NCBI GenBank assembly: GCA_027604685.1
Contig: JADHYX010000003.1
Location: 19,179-83,178 of the forward strand
Reading direction: 5' to 3'
DNA: 64,000 nucleotides
DNA from: Lobulomyces angularis
Lineage: Eukaryota > Chytridiomycota > Chytridiomycetes > Lobulomycetales > Lobulomycetaceae
The translations under genes and the position numbers were made by a program. This document shows, piece after piece, positions 50,460 through 62,468 of this stretch (positions within the stretch are counted from its first letter, which is position 1; the number at the start of each line of letters is the position of its first letter). The notes under the pieces were generated by a model, which was not told where the DNA came from, ran no database searches, and saw only the letters and a list, made by a program, of their open reading frames with translations.

Positions 50460-50905
50460 TGTATACTGACTTTCCTCTGGACGGTGAGTATTCTTTTTGC
50501 AACTTCGACTTGTAGCTCAAAGTGCTTCGTTTCCAAGTTTAAACATTTTGCATGCCACTTGAAACTTTTTAACAGAATGTCCCATGTTTTGCACTTTTTC
50601 GTTAATTTAACAGTTACCTCAGCTCCTACATCAAAAAGTAACTGGCATCGTATTTGGTGCGAATCTGCCAGTCTGTTGTATGCCAGTTATATATCTATCA
50701 AATTTTTTTATGTGAATAAAAGTGTCAGAGCTTTTAAATTTTGTTTCAATTTGAGGAATATTTGCTGCCAGTCCTTGCACCATTTTAATAACATATTTCT
50801 CAACTCCTCCGGTAATGGTTTTGAATGTGAAGGTTTGACTCTTCCTCTTGATTTAAGCTTTTCAATTTCAAGTCCTTGTAGAACTAGAAAAATTTTTCAG
50901 CATTA
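50460..50905 (-). pseudogene. decayed minus-strand coding sequence
   Basis: On the minus strand the DNA reads as protein in blocks that switch frame and back: GLEIEKLKSRGRVKPSHSKP and LLKWCKDWQQIFLKLKQ, then a shifted block SSDTFIHIKKFDRYITGIQ and GRFAPNTMPV, then the first frame again with VGAEVTVKLTKKCKTWDILL. No splice sites sit at the switches. Two compensating shifts plus no start or stop in the right place indicate a relic. Family not recognised; a transposase or other mobile-element protein is possible. Confidence 0.5.
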
Positions 50906-52242
50906 AATTTTAATTTTTCTAAATAAGGGCTTACAACATAAAAGCTATTAGTTAAGTTCAATAAAGGCAGCCACTATATTCAAAATCACACGTCTAGATT
51001 GCTGTTAAAAAGATGTCCATTTGTAAAATGTGTAGGTATACGGTGGAAGTTATCAAAAATTAGTATTTTGAAGTTGCTGATAAGTAAATTTTGTAAACAA
51101 CTGGTTATATTGTAAATAATTTGGAATCTATCCAGTGTGCAAATTAAATGAAATGAAAATAAAATATATACGATTGCCATGTAAACCAAATATAATCCAT
51201 GTTTTCTAAAAAAAAAACAGCGTATGAAATCACCAAAATAGCAGTTAAAAAACAGGTAGCTAAAAAGTTGCAAGTTCTGAGAGTAGTCCAGGTCAGTCTT
51301 TTTTTATTTTTTGCAATTCAGGTTCTAGTAAATGAAGCGAAACAGGAAATGCCACTATCATCACTGTAATCGAAAAAAATAAAGCTTAGACCTTATACAA
51401 GTGTCATATTTCAAATTGAATATAGTTTTTTAAATTTAAATTCTTAATATAAATGCCAATTGACTTGGTAATTATGTGGTGGATCAAACAGTCAAACAAC
51501 AATTATTAATTTTTTCATTTCTTATTTGTCTACAAAGCCTTATTTGGAGTTTTTGTACAATTAGAAAATTGACAATGAGTTTCATTGTTTGATCCACCAG
51601 AGAAGTTTTTTTTAAGGAATAAAGTTGTATTTGTATAGATAAATTTAAAACTTTTCTTAATTCATATTAATACTTATACACATTCTTTAAATAATGAATC
51701 ATAATTTATCATTAGTATCATTTAACATTAAAACTGTGTTATTAATGGCATTTAAAAAGTATGTACATGTGGAAATGTTTGGTGTGGATAATGGATATAT
51801 AAATAGTATTAAATCAGAAGTAACTTTTCATTTTAATAAATTAATTTTAAGAAAATTTACATGATGCAAGATACAGAAAATAAGTTGTATCTAAAAATTT
51901 TTAGAAAAACAACATTGAAAGAACAGGGGGTGTATATTTAAAGGTTTAATTTGTTAACCGTACAATCTGGTTAAAGGATAATATTTTTGAATAAAAAATA
52001 AATTAAAAAAATAAAAAACTTCTACTGCAATTTTGACACTGGGAGTTCTTAAAATTTATTTTTTTAGATTAAAATATTAAAATTCTATAAATATTTGAAA
52101 AACTTTATTTTAAATATTTTATCTATAATATTAAATTTTTTTATTTTCAATACTGTTTTACAATTAATACAAAATTAAAAAAATGAGGGAAAGCAACCAT
52201 TAAAAATTTTTTTGTATGTAGAAAAATTTAAAATTTTTTACT
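50906..52242. other. gene-poor stretch
   Basis: About 1.3 kb upstream of the ASCC2 3' end. A minus-strand frame at 50986-51273 is open (FDNFHRIPTHFTNGHLFN near its end) but lacks any known domain; it may belong to the neighbouring relic. The inverted-repeat element at 51477-51599 is inside this stretch. Confidence 0.4.
51477..51599. mobile_element. MITE-like inverted-repeat element
   Basis: A 123-bp unit starts TGGTGGATCAAACAGTCAAAC and ends with the reverse complement of TGGTGGATCAAACAATGAAAC, so about 19 of 21 terminal bases match, the first 14 perfectly. It has no coding capacity. Size and long terminal inverted repeats fit a MITE derived from a cut-and-paste transposon. No clear target-site duplication is seen. 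Confidence 0.55.
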
Positions 52243-55163
52243 TCAATCTGTACCAGGAATTCCTCCGAATCCTTTCATCAATTTTTTATCATGACCTTTT
52301 TTTCTATTATGGTTTCCAATTTTTGCTTTATTTTTAGATTTGTAATTTTTATTCTTGTCAGATGTAGCAGTGCTAGTTGTAGAATTTGGTCTGTTGTGAT
52401 TTTGTAGTGGATTTTTTTCCTTTTGTTGATTTTGAGTATCCTCATTACTTTCAGGTTCATCAAGCTTTTCCTCAACAGGAAGGTTATATTTGTTTCCTCG
52501 AAATTCGTATTTTGATAGAATTTTTTCTTTTTTAGGCTAATTAAAAAAAATAGTTAAGTTTTTCATTAAAATTTATTTTATGTGCTTTTTTTTTTTTAAA
52601 AGTACATTTCTTTGAAACATTTTAAACCATCCTTCAATTTGTTCGTCAGTAAGGCCAGATTTTTCTTTAAATAATTTTCGTTCCTTAGAATTTCTTTGAT
52701 TTTTTTCAAAAAAGGACTCTTTAAAATCCAATAATTCTGGCTCAAAAACTAAAGTAGGGTCCAAGGTTTTCTCAGTATTAGAAAATTTTTTTATCTCATC
52801 CTCATCTGGTGTTAGTGCAGTACTGACTGGCCCGGAAAATTCTATATCGTTTGAATCATCTGCAACAAAAAAAAAACATAAAAGATGTAAATAAAAATAT
52901 GAAACTTTATTACAAGTGTCATCATATTCATCATCATAGACATCATCATTTTCAATTGAATACTCTAAAATAGTAGGTTTGACCTGCTTAATAAAATCTT
53001 CATCTTTTTCGGCAACAGCCCTTCACATGGAGTTAAAAAATGATATTATTTTTTCAAAACAAATACCCAGATTTTTTTCCAAAAATAACTTTTGTAGCAT
53101 CGATTTTACCTTTAGGATTGAAAACATCGAATTCATCACCATCAAAAATATTTTTTCTAGTTGATATATAGTCCTCTTGCTTCTGTACTTCCTTCTCCTC
53201 ATACAAAATAATTTGGTTGTTTTCACTAGGAGGGTAAATAACATTATTGATTTCTCGCTGTGTATTCCTGTCTAAATTCTTTAATCCCATTGGTAAATCA
53301 TCCATTAATATTTTATCAATGACTATTTCGGGTTTGTCATCAAATTCTTTTAAGCAACACTAAAATAGGAGATATTTATTTAAATTTAATATATACTCTT
53401 TTTTTAAATAGATTTTTTTGTAATTTACATCAATAAAACCTTCTCCTAACTCGGGAAAAATATCTTGGACTTGAGAAATTAAAGAGGTTCTATGTATAAA
53501 TTGATCATTGGGATTGGTATTATTTTGGTTCACACTATTAAACCTAGCAACATCGTTTTGCTAAACAAAGATAAAAAAATTATAACAATTTGGTTAAGAA
53601 AAAAGTTGGTTACCACATATTGCGGTGGTAATTCATTATTCCAATTTTCTACAGCTACCAAGTTTCTGTTCTTTTTTGTTTTTAAAAATTTAACATTAGA
53701 ATTTCCACTAATTTCCAATAAATTTTCAATGGAAAGAATTAAAAATTGAACTCTAGTTTCCTCAACATCTAGATGTCCTTTTACTTTTGCTAGTAATTCG
53801 TTTAATTGTGATAATAAATCATACTTAATATCAAAATCAACTATTTCAAAAAATTGGAAAGTTAATTTTTGCTAAAAAATTAAGTCTGAAACCTGCAAGC
53901 GGAGAGTCCCATAAAATTTTACTGGCCTCCCCACTTTCCACTTCAGAATGCTCTAATATTCTATGCATCAACATAAAAAAAGTGTCAAAATTATCAAAAT
54001 TTTCAGAATTCATAAAGTCATCCAAAAAGCCTTTGAATACAAAAATTTTAAACACTTCTACCACTAAAAGTTTTAATACTTTAATTTTTAACAACACATA
54101 ATCCATTAAATTGACAATTAAATTTTTATCATGTAAATTTCTTAAAAAGTTACTAATATCGAAAACTTGAAATAATGCATTAAAAAATTCTCTTTCCGTT
54201 GAGCTTAAGATGATTAAAGCTTCCTTTGGACAAGAATTAAAAAAAGAAACTAATGTGTAAACAGCATCAATAATCAATTCTATTTGGGATTTTAATTCCA
54301 CTTCTTCAGCTTCACTTAATACTTTTTGCGAACAAGACTCAGAACTTTTTCCTTTACCCTTTCCTTTTCCATTTTCTTCAGTAAATTTTTTTAACTGCTT
54401 TTTTGCCAAGTATTGAATTAAATAATTGAATTTTCGAATCAATGCAGACAGTTCTTCTTCCAGAATAGATGGTTTTAATCCAAATAAATTTTTTAAAATT
54501 GAACAAACAACTTCAATATTTGCGTTTGAGTAGATTTTGGTAAATTCTATTAAAAAATTCAAGTGTAAAAATTCGTCGATATTTGTTAACCAAGTCGCTT
54601 TAAAATTTTTATTGCCAAATGCTGCAGGTAAACCTTTACAATTATCCTCTTTTTCAGCTTCAAATATTCTAACAAGAATTCTATTCATTATTAATTTTTC
54701 AATGATAAGAAGTGAATAAATTGTTTTAAAACAGAAAATAAAGAGAAAATAAATTACGTTAAAAATTAAAAAAAAATTTGCTATTAAGATACCTAAAGAC
54801 AAGATGATCCAAAACATTTATATCCCGTTTAATGTAATTAAATAAAAATTCTTTAAAGTTATTTTTTTCAAAATCCAAAAAAAAAGACCAAAATTGTACA
54901 GGATCCAGCTTTAATATAATATTCAATTTAGTTTCAAGTAATTTAAAAAATTCCTCATAAGAAACAGGTGGAAATTTGGTAGGTAGTGTGAAGGAAATTT
55001 TATTATTTAATTTTGAAGAAAATCCAGTTGAAACGTTGTTAATGGCTGAAGCATTCAACCACGGTGCCGGTTTTTGTGCTGGTAATAGTTCCTCCTCTTC
55101 GTCAGTTAAAACATTTGTGGATTTGAATAAATTGGAATAGTTGACAGATGTATTATTTTTCAT
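52243..55163 (-). CDS. ASCC2: ASCC2, ubiquitin-binding subunit of the ASC-1 complex
   Basis: Eight minus-strand exons (55163-54793, 54680-53893, 53840-53614, 53560-53429, 53359-53067, 53020-52914, 52859-52606, 52536-52243) give 821 aa. The N-terminal helical region (PAPWLNASAI, FPPVSYEEFFKLLE) fits the ASCC3-binding part. A CUE domain (about 489-530: LISQVQDIFPELGEGFID, then CCLKEFDDKPEIVIDKIL) binds K63-linked ubiquitin. C-terminal hallmarks follow: LDRN, RKNIFDGDEFDVF, VYDDEYDDT and NHNRKKGHDKKLMKG before the end. In animals ASCC2 recruits the ASCC3-ALKBH3 machinery to alkylation damage and takes part in ribosome quality control. Confidence 0.92.
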
Positions 55164-55441
55164 TCTAGATAATAAATAAAAAAATATTGAAGGTATTGAA
55201 AAACTTAGTAAAATATAAGTTTAATGTTTTATTAATTAGAAAGTTTGATAAAATAATATTTTTTTTTTATCTGTATTTTTTACTTAGCTGACTTCTCTGT
55301 TTGACCTTCTTTTGCTTTTTTTTTATTTTTATTTATCACCGAATGCAAATAATTTAACAATACACAATTTTATATTTTGGCAATAGTTATTTTTTGAAGA
55401 AAGATACAAAATAAACGTGGAAGACAAAAATTGTAAAAAAT

Positions 55442-56918
55442 TTAGTTTGAACCCAATGGAATCCAACTGTCAATATAACCTAGCCTAGCAGAATAGAGAA
55501 GTGCTACCATCACCAGTTGCCAATATTTTTGATACCTCTTTGGCAAGTAATTCAACGACATGCCAACCAAAGTGCAAAAGACTAAGTCCCAATTCTCCAA
55601 AAAAATTGTATAGGATATAATAAATCCGTAAAATGTAGCCAAATAAGAAGCAGCGTAAATGAGAAAGGAAGTTCTTGGACCTACAAATTTTCGTTGATGT
55701 TAAATACATTTTTTTTGTTAACATAAGATTTGTACCCAAGTACTTCTTAAACTTTAATGTGTGAAGAAAAATTGCTATTGTGACCTAAACTTGTTAAAAA
55801 GATTTATTTTAAAAATTTAATCACTTACTGCAGCACAACCAAATATCAAAGAAAGATAAAGACTTTTTTTATGATCTTCATTTAATCTATTTAAAAATCT
55901 AACGTAATTTAAGTAAAATCCAAAAAAATGCTTTCCTAAATTAACACCTTTTTTAAAAAAAAAAAATTAATTTTATTAAAATTACCCCAAACATAAACAC
56001 ATTTTGTAACAACGATGGCATATGAATAAAATCCAAAATTTTTTTCACTTTTATTTTCTTTTCCCTTTGAATCTCGAAAAGAAGTTTTGGGCCAAAGTGG
56101 CCTAGTTTACAAAGTAAATAATAATAAAAAGAAAAGTGTGCATTACCTAAAGAAGTAGGGTAAAAATACAAATATTAATTCAAAAATGAAGGTTTTTTTG
56201 TAAATTTCAAAGAAATAATTATTAAAGTAAGTAAATTGAAAAAGCAATAGTAGCGCAAAGAAAGAATTTTCCTTAATAAAACTGTAGCTCATAGTTTTCT
56301 TATCGCTAAAGTATCCGGTTTCCTAACAACATAAATAAAAATTTTCATATTATAAAATATTACCTTTGTATTTTTTGGTAAAAACCAAAATACGCTCATT
56401 GCATTTAAACTGTAGATTAAAAAAGAAAAAGAAAATTAAAAAAAGTATTAAAAATTTATGATACTTTTACCTTTGAAAAACACCAGATAATGGTAAACTC
56501 CAAATCAAAAGAGAATCTTTTTTATGAAGATAAAAAACAAAAAAAATGATTTAGGAACCATAAACTTATGCATTTAAAAGATTTTACCTACCTTTAAAAC
56601 TGTCATAATCGTAGATCCACCAACCTAAAGCTAAGAACCATTGGATTAAATAATTCAATCCGCCAAGTCTGTGAGAAATGAACTACAAAAAATTAAAATC
56701 ACAAAAATTGATTATGAAAATATATAAAAGAATACCTTTTTTGTAAAAAAAAGCTTAAACAAAAAATTAATTTGCTTAAACACTGGAAGAGAAAACAATC
56801 CTTTTGTTTCACTCTTTATCGTATCATCGGCCAACTGCTTTAAAGTTTCTTCTTCTTCACTAATTTCCTTTGCCTCCTTTTGATTGTCTATGCTTTTGAT
56901 ATACACTTTTTCTTTCAT
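55442..56918 (-). CDS. multi-pass membrane protein, uncharacterised
   Basis: Nine minus-strand exons (56918-56736, 56682-56592, 56516-56471, 56409-56364, 56322-56147, 56101-55986, 55935-55829, 55784-55736, 55680-55442) give 350 aa. An acidic N-terminus precedes seven or so hydrophobic spans. Short motifs with strong, non-random look are GGLNYLIQWFLALGWWIYDY, YFFRPLWPKTSFRDS, GFYLNYVRFLNRL, FLHTLKFKKYLGPRTSFLIY and NYLPKRYQKYWQL. All joins are in phase, so the gene is real, but I do not recognise the family. It lies head-to-tail with the TMEM184-like gene. Confidence 0.7.
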
Positions 56919-57218
56919 TATACTTTTCTGTTGTGTTGTGATTTTTGTGAAGGAAAGTCAAAAAAAATTTTCACACCACTTTTTTTTGTTGGAATAAACA
57001 TTAATTTCTTTATGAAGAATTTAAAGGATTTTTCTTTGAAAACTTTTCATTACCATCATTTTTATGAAAAAAACATCACGCCTTATTAACAGGAATTTTA
57101 TAATTCCGTAGCAATAATAAAAGGAAAAGAAACTTTGAACTATCAATATGCAGAAAAAGTTTAAACTTGATTATATTTTATCATAAAAAGAAAAAGTTGC
57201 AGAAAAATTAATTTTTTT

Positions 57219-59246
57219 TTACCCTAATTTTAATGCATTTTTATACATGTCACCTAATCTCATAGCATGAGAGAAAGCTTGGCTTTTAGAAAAGGGATGC
57301 GCTTCGTTACGCTTTCTCAAATATTCTTCATCATTTTTGTCTTGCTTCATATCTTCAAGTTCTCTCTCTATATTTGTATTGTGATCATAAAGTTTGAAAG
57401 AAAAAAGGTAGAATTGACTGATAGACAAAATTATCTACAAAAAAATTACATTAAATTGTGATTATTAGATAATTCATAAAATACCAGTTCAATTAAAGTT
57501 AAATATTGAATAAAAATTTCACTGAGTTCTTCTAATGAAAGTTCAATACTTGGTCGCAAAAAGGTTTGGCCACTTTGAAGAATTCTTGGAATAACCAAAG
57601 ACTGTAATACTATGCAGATAACAAATCCTTTTACAGTCCAAAACTGCCATAGATGTTAAATAAAAAAAAAAAAAAAGTTATGAAATTACCTTTTTCATAA
57701 GATTTTTAGTAACTCCCCTATCCAAATTTGCACATTTGGCTAAAATTAAAGCTGAGACTACGCTGGCAAATACACCTACAAAATTCAAAGCCTTGATGAG
57801 GTTATATCCTATTCCTTTTCTACGGTTAATATCATTTTCGCAGTAGACATTAAAGCTATACATAACCAAAACTGATACAGTGAATATAACTAGAATGTTA
57901 AAGATTCATTAAAACATTAAACAATTTTCTTGTAATCAGTGCTCTTACGTTTCGCGAAAACATAAAACAAAACTATCTTTTCAGTAATGGTAAAAAATTT
58001 TTCAGTAATTTTAATTTTTTTTATTTTGAAAATTTTGATGCATCCTTCCTTTTCCCATAATTCAGCATTTTTCAATTTCGCCTTCTCAAAAAAGCTTAAA
58101 TTATCTTTATTTTTTAAACTCTCAATAACCAATTTTGAACTTGTCGATAAATTTTCCTTCAACTGTTGTAGTTGCTTGGAGGTGTCGGTACCCAGGTAAA
58201 ACCTGATTAACCAATAAAAACTAAATTTTTTTTGTAAGTTAACTAAAATAATTTTGTAAGATTAAGTTACCTATATAGTAAAAACGATTCATAAATATCT
58301 CTGAGGCTAACCCAAACTAAGTAATGATGGTACTGCTCTTTAAAAAAAATTTTTTTAATTAATTTGTTCAAGACTAACAATTCCTACCAATTCCCAATAA
58401 GGTTAAAATTCCAAAATAAGGTACTGTAAAAATTATTCTTATTACATATCTTTGGTGTCTAGGATAATTATACTTGCTACAATGTTGCAGCTTTTTGTAG
58501 AAAAAAAAAATATTAACCAATGATATTTTTGTCTTTTTTACCATTTGATAAGTTGAAAATGACAAGGAGATAAAACATATGAAGTATGCTGAAATTCTAA
58601 TAAAGGAGTAAAGTGTTTGAGTTTTTTGAACAAAAACCTTAAAAAAGATATAATAGTGCTAAGTTGTATTATAAAAAATTTTATTACATGAGATTCTGTT
58701 TCAATGTGTGAACAATAGTCATAATTCCACGATCCTTGAAAAGTAGCTAAAATAAGAAATAATTGAATAAAAAGAAATAATAAAATAATAGAACCATTTA
58801 TAGAGGCAGCAACAAAACCAAGAATAGAAAAAATAATCAAAAATAGAAAATACTTAACTCTCGAAAAAAAACCGAGAATTTTTAAATTTATAAAAAAATA
58901 TTGAATAAAGAACACAATTAAAATCAGTGTTACTGTGAGAATAACGTAAAGAGGTTGAGAATTGTCTGTAGGGGTTAGTACTTCAGAAATGTTCCTTATA
59001 TCCTTCAGTAATTATAAAAAAACTTTAATAATTCAAAACCAAAAAAAAAAATACCATAACAAGGAAATACACAAAAATAGACAAAAATAATAGGATTAAA
59101 GCTGTAAAGTAAACCCAAAAAGATTTTGAATTATATGCAGTTTTTTTTTTAAAGTCAAACAATTGTTGGCCCTCTGTTATCAAAATTTGACTATGTTCAT
59201 TTTGCTCATCAAGTTGGGTTTGGTTGGAATTGCTTTCCATTTCCAT
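57219..59246 (-). CDS. TMEM184/OSTalpha-like (DUF300) membrane protein
   Basis: Nine minus-strand exons (59246-59055, 59002-58688, 58637-58542, 58490-58388, 58337-58271, 58220-57949, 57889-57690, 57643-57485, 57434-57219) give 539 aa. The DUF300 core is marked by CSKYNYPRHQRYVIRIIFTV, then SLRDIYESFLLYRFYWLIRF, KGFVICIVLQSLVIPRIL and a last span ending FYLFSFKLYDHN. About nine or ten spans are predicted. Extra features are an N-terminal span pair before the core and a long charged loop after the RDIYES helix. TMEM184/OSTalpha proteins sit in plasma or endomembranes and some move steroids or bile acids; the role here is unknown. Confidence 0.8.
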
Positions 59247-59550
59247 TACAAATATTGAAATTTTACTGAAATTTTATTGTTAAAATTTGGAATCACGGAA
59301 AAAAAATATTCCATTGATGGAGTGAGTTTACATTTACAAAAAATTATCTTTAATTGTATCACCATACTTTATAATTTTTTTTTATTTTTTACTACTAAAT
59401 TTTTATTTGAAAAAAAAATATCTATATCTCTACTCAAGAAAAAGTCTTTATAAAAAAAAAAAAAAAAAATCTATTTATTTCCGTGAAAAAGGTGTTTTTT
59501 TAAATCAACCATATTTTAACACAAAAAAAAAAAAAAAATTAAGATTTGCT

Positions 59551-61411
59551 TTATAATTGCCACTGTTTAATTGCACCATTGCTATAACCACTATATAAAA
59601 CATTATTATATATTGAAATAGCGTTGACGGCTGAAGCTAAATTGAAATCCTTTACATTAACCCCAGTATTCAAGTTCCATTCCTTAACAGTTTGGTCTTC
59701 CGATCCACTATAGAGTGAATTTTTATTCACAGCTAACGTAAGGATAAACGATGTATGCCCAACAAATGTTCTTGTGTTCTTAGTAGTTTCCAAATCCCAT
59801 TCTCTTATAGTTTTGTCATAAGATCCACTGTACAATAACCCATTGTTAATGAGCAAAGTATTGATGACATTTTGGTGGTTAACGAAGCTTTTGGTATTTG
59901 TTCCCAATGCAATACTCCACTGTCTTAATGTTTTATCTGAAGAACCAGAATACAAATATCCATTAGAAACGAGTAATGAGTATACGGCACCGGTATGTTT
60001 GGCGAATGTTCTAGTATTTTTTCCTGTTGCTATATCCCATTCTTTGATTTTTTTATCCTTTGAACCACTGTACATGACACCATCTTTGACAACTAAGGAC
60101 ACTACTGAATCAGTATGGCCGGTAAATAACCCAATAGTAGAACTTGTTGAAATATTCCAACTTTTTATGGTGTTGTCACTACATGCGGCAAATAACGATG
60201 ATTTCTCAATTTGCAAGACATTTACTATTATATTCGGAGTAGAATAAGTGTTGACGACTTCTCCTGTCTTCAAATCCCATCTTTTGATGACTCCTGTATG
60301 TGCACTGTATAGATATCCATTATCAGTTAGTATTGCATTTACTGCTGGTCCTGATTCTGTAAAATTTTTATTGAAGTTTGCACTACATTGGTTTATTGTT
60401 ATGGTTGATGTAATACTTTGTGTTACTGTGGTTGTGGTTGGTTGTGTTACTGTGGTTGGTTGTGTAATTGTAGTTGTTAAGGTTTTAGTTGAATACGAAG
60501 TTGAATACGAAGTTGCATACGAAGTAGATGTGGTAGTTGATGTAGAAGTCACTGTGGAGAACCTAGTTGTTGTCACATAAGAGGTTTCAGTTGGTAATGA
60601 ATAGCTGCAAGATTGAGTTTTATAGCTACTAGACCCCTTGTCGCAATCCTTAAAATGTGCACTGGTGGTAGAACAACTTCTATAAACGTCTCGCACTCCA
60701 TTCGTTGGAGTATATGCAGCATAGCAGCTTCCTGAAGTCCATGGTCCCCATTCATTTTGTCCAATATATTTACAATCCAAGTAATATTTTTTTGAACAGT
60801 AAAAATCGTACCAATCGCAGCAACTACAGCATTGGGTTGCTTCATTATTAAGCATGTAACTAGGAGGACACTTATCTGTGCACGTCACATCTCTTTTCTG
60901 AAGACTATTCTCTTCTTGTAATCGTCTGAAAAAGAAGAAAATAAATTAAATGAATTAAAAAAAATATTTTTAGTACCTGTTTGTTTCAGCATCGGCTACT
61001 TGAACGCCATATGCAGTTTTGCAGATATTTCCATTTTTAAAAGATAAAGACAAGACACCAGAGCTCTTTTTTATACCCCATACTCCATCGTTATCTCCAA
61101 ATTTTCCTAAACAAATTCTTAAGTTATTTTTTTAATGGTATTAGCATTATTTTACCATATGCACCAACAGAATTGTATTTGCCGTCGTAAGTTTCACAGG
61201 AGCAATCAGCGACTTCTGCAGGTACTAAACTAGTCGCATTTCCGTTTTGAAAAATATTTAAATTTTTGAGGCACTTTTGAAGACAGCTGCTAACTGGACT
61301 GGTACAAACAGTTGCTGAACTACTCTGCAGTGTTGCTACTTTAGAAGCACTTGAATCACTTGCCAATACTTGTTGCAAGATAATTAAAACAAAAGGAGAC
61401 CAAAACTTCAT
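59551..61411 (-). CDS. secreted TSP1-like/WD40 surface protein
   Basis: Three minus-strand exons (61411-61156, 61106-60977, 60925-59551) give 586 aa. Residues 1-17 are a signal peptide (MKFWSPFVLIILQQVLA). A Cys-rich module follows (CTSPVSSCLQKCLKNLN, DCSCETYDGKYNSVG), then a second one with CCSCCDW and a thrombospondin-1-like stretch EWGPWTSGSC with RDVYRSCS. A Thr/Ser-rich stalk (about 240-305) leads to seven WD40 units (about 325-586), seen as SGSKDKKIKEWDIATGK, SGSSDKTLRQW, SGSYDKTIREWDLE, SGSEDQTVKEWNLN and so on, ending IKQWQL. WD40 propellers are normally intracellular; one behind a signal peptide and stalk is unusual and suggests an adhesin or receptor. No membrane anchor seen. Confidence 0.88.
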
Positions 61412-61466
61412 TGAATAAAGAAAATTAATTGTTAAATCTATATTTTAAGTAAATTTTTGAATGGAC

Positions 61467-61475
61467 TTTTATATA
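61467..61475 (-). promoter_or_regulatory. TATA box of the secreted WD40 gene
   Basis: On the minus strand TATATAAAA lies 56-64 bp upstream of the start codon, flanked by AAGTCC, at the same spacing as the TATA box of the GPI-protein gene. Confidence 0.5.
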
Positions 61476-62468
61476 AAAAATTTCTGTAATGTAACGCGCA
61501 TTTCTGTTATTATATTTTTGGAAATTTTTTTTAAACTCAACGCGTTAAGGTAACATTGTTTTTTTTTTTTTTTCTTTTTCATAAAAAACTTTTAATGTAT
61601 TGCTAAAAAAGAAAAAAAACGTACTAAAAGTATATTTAAGAACGTATTTTAATTTTAATTGGTTGTAAAATTAAACTTTTTTTTAAAGTTTTGAGGTTTT
61701 GGAAGGATTTGCAAAAAAAAAAAAAGAAAAAATGATATTTATCGATTGCATTGGTTATTATTGTATTAAAAAATGATAAAAAACATGGATTTTTCTATTT
61801 TTCCAGGAGTAGGTTATGCTTTTATAACCGAAAACCCTAGTTTCTAGTTATGTAAAACCCTATTCTTAATTTACAAAGTTTACAATTTCTTCTTTAACAA
61901 AAAAAAAATATTTGATAGAATTAATAAATTGATTTTAAATATCTGCATAAATATATGTATATAGCTAAAAAAGAAACCTCTTTAACCCTACTTGATCCAG
62001 AAAAGTAATTTTTATTAAGGATACTATAGTGCTTTCACTCAGGACGTTTTCTTTCTTTTTTTTTTAATTTTATGATGTAACATAGTTGAGCGGCTCGCCA
62101 ATTTGACAATAGTCAAAAGAGAGCAACCTTTTTTTTGAATGTAGCAACTGATACACTTTCTGTAATTAAAGGTTTAAAAAAATGTCGCAGCGGAATTGAA
62201 TTTAACTCTTACTTAAAAGTAACTTTTTATAAGAGAAACGTTTAATGTAGCAAATTATAGCGTATTTAACGATTGTTGTTGAGCAATTACAGTTAAGGGT
62301 CAACAAAAATCATTCATCGGAGTTTAAAATCGATACGTTAAACGCACAATGTAACACCAAAAGATTTTTTTTATAACTTTGTAATTACAGATTTTACAAA
62401 ATTTCAAGTTTTGTTAATACATCTATCTATAAACAAATTTAATTTTTTCCCAACGTAAAAAAGAAAAA
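61476..62468. other. intergenic between secreted WD40 gene and dehydrogenase
   Basis: About 1 kb with no open frame of note. The part at 62070-62360 is less AT-rich and complex in sequence, without coding signs or an RNA fold I recognise. It may be regulatory or an unannotated non-coding RNA. Confidence 0.35.

Noticed and set aside
50484..50906. Plus-strand open frame of 140 codons
   Set aside because: It is the antisense shadow of the decayed minus-strand coding sequence. Its Cys/Phe/Ser-rich composition is typical of a shadow frame.
59843..60580. Plus-strand open frames opposite the WD40 exon
   Set aside because: Shadows of the repetitive WD40 and Thr-rich coding sequence; no start context or domain.
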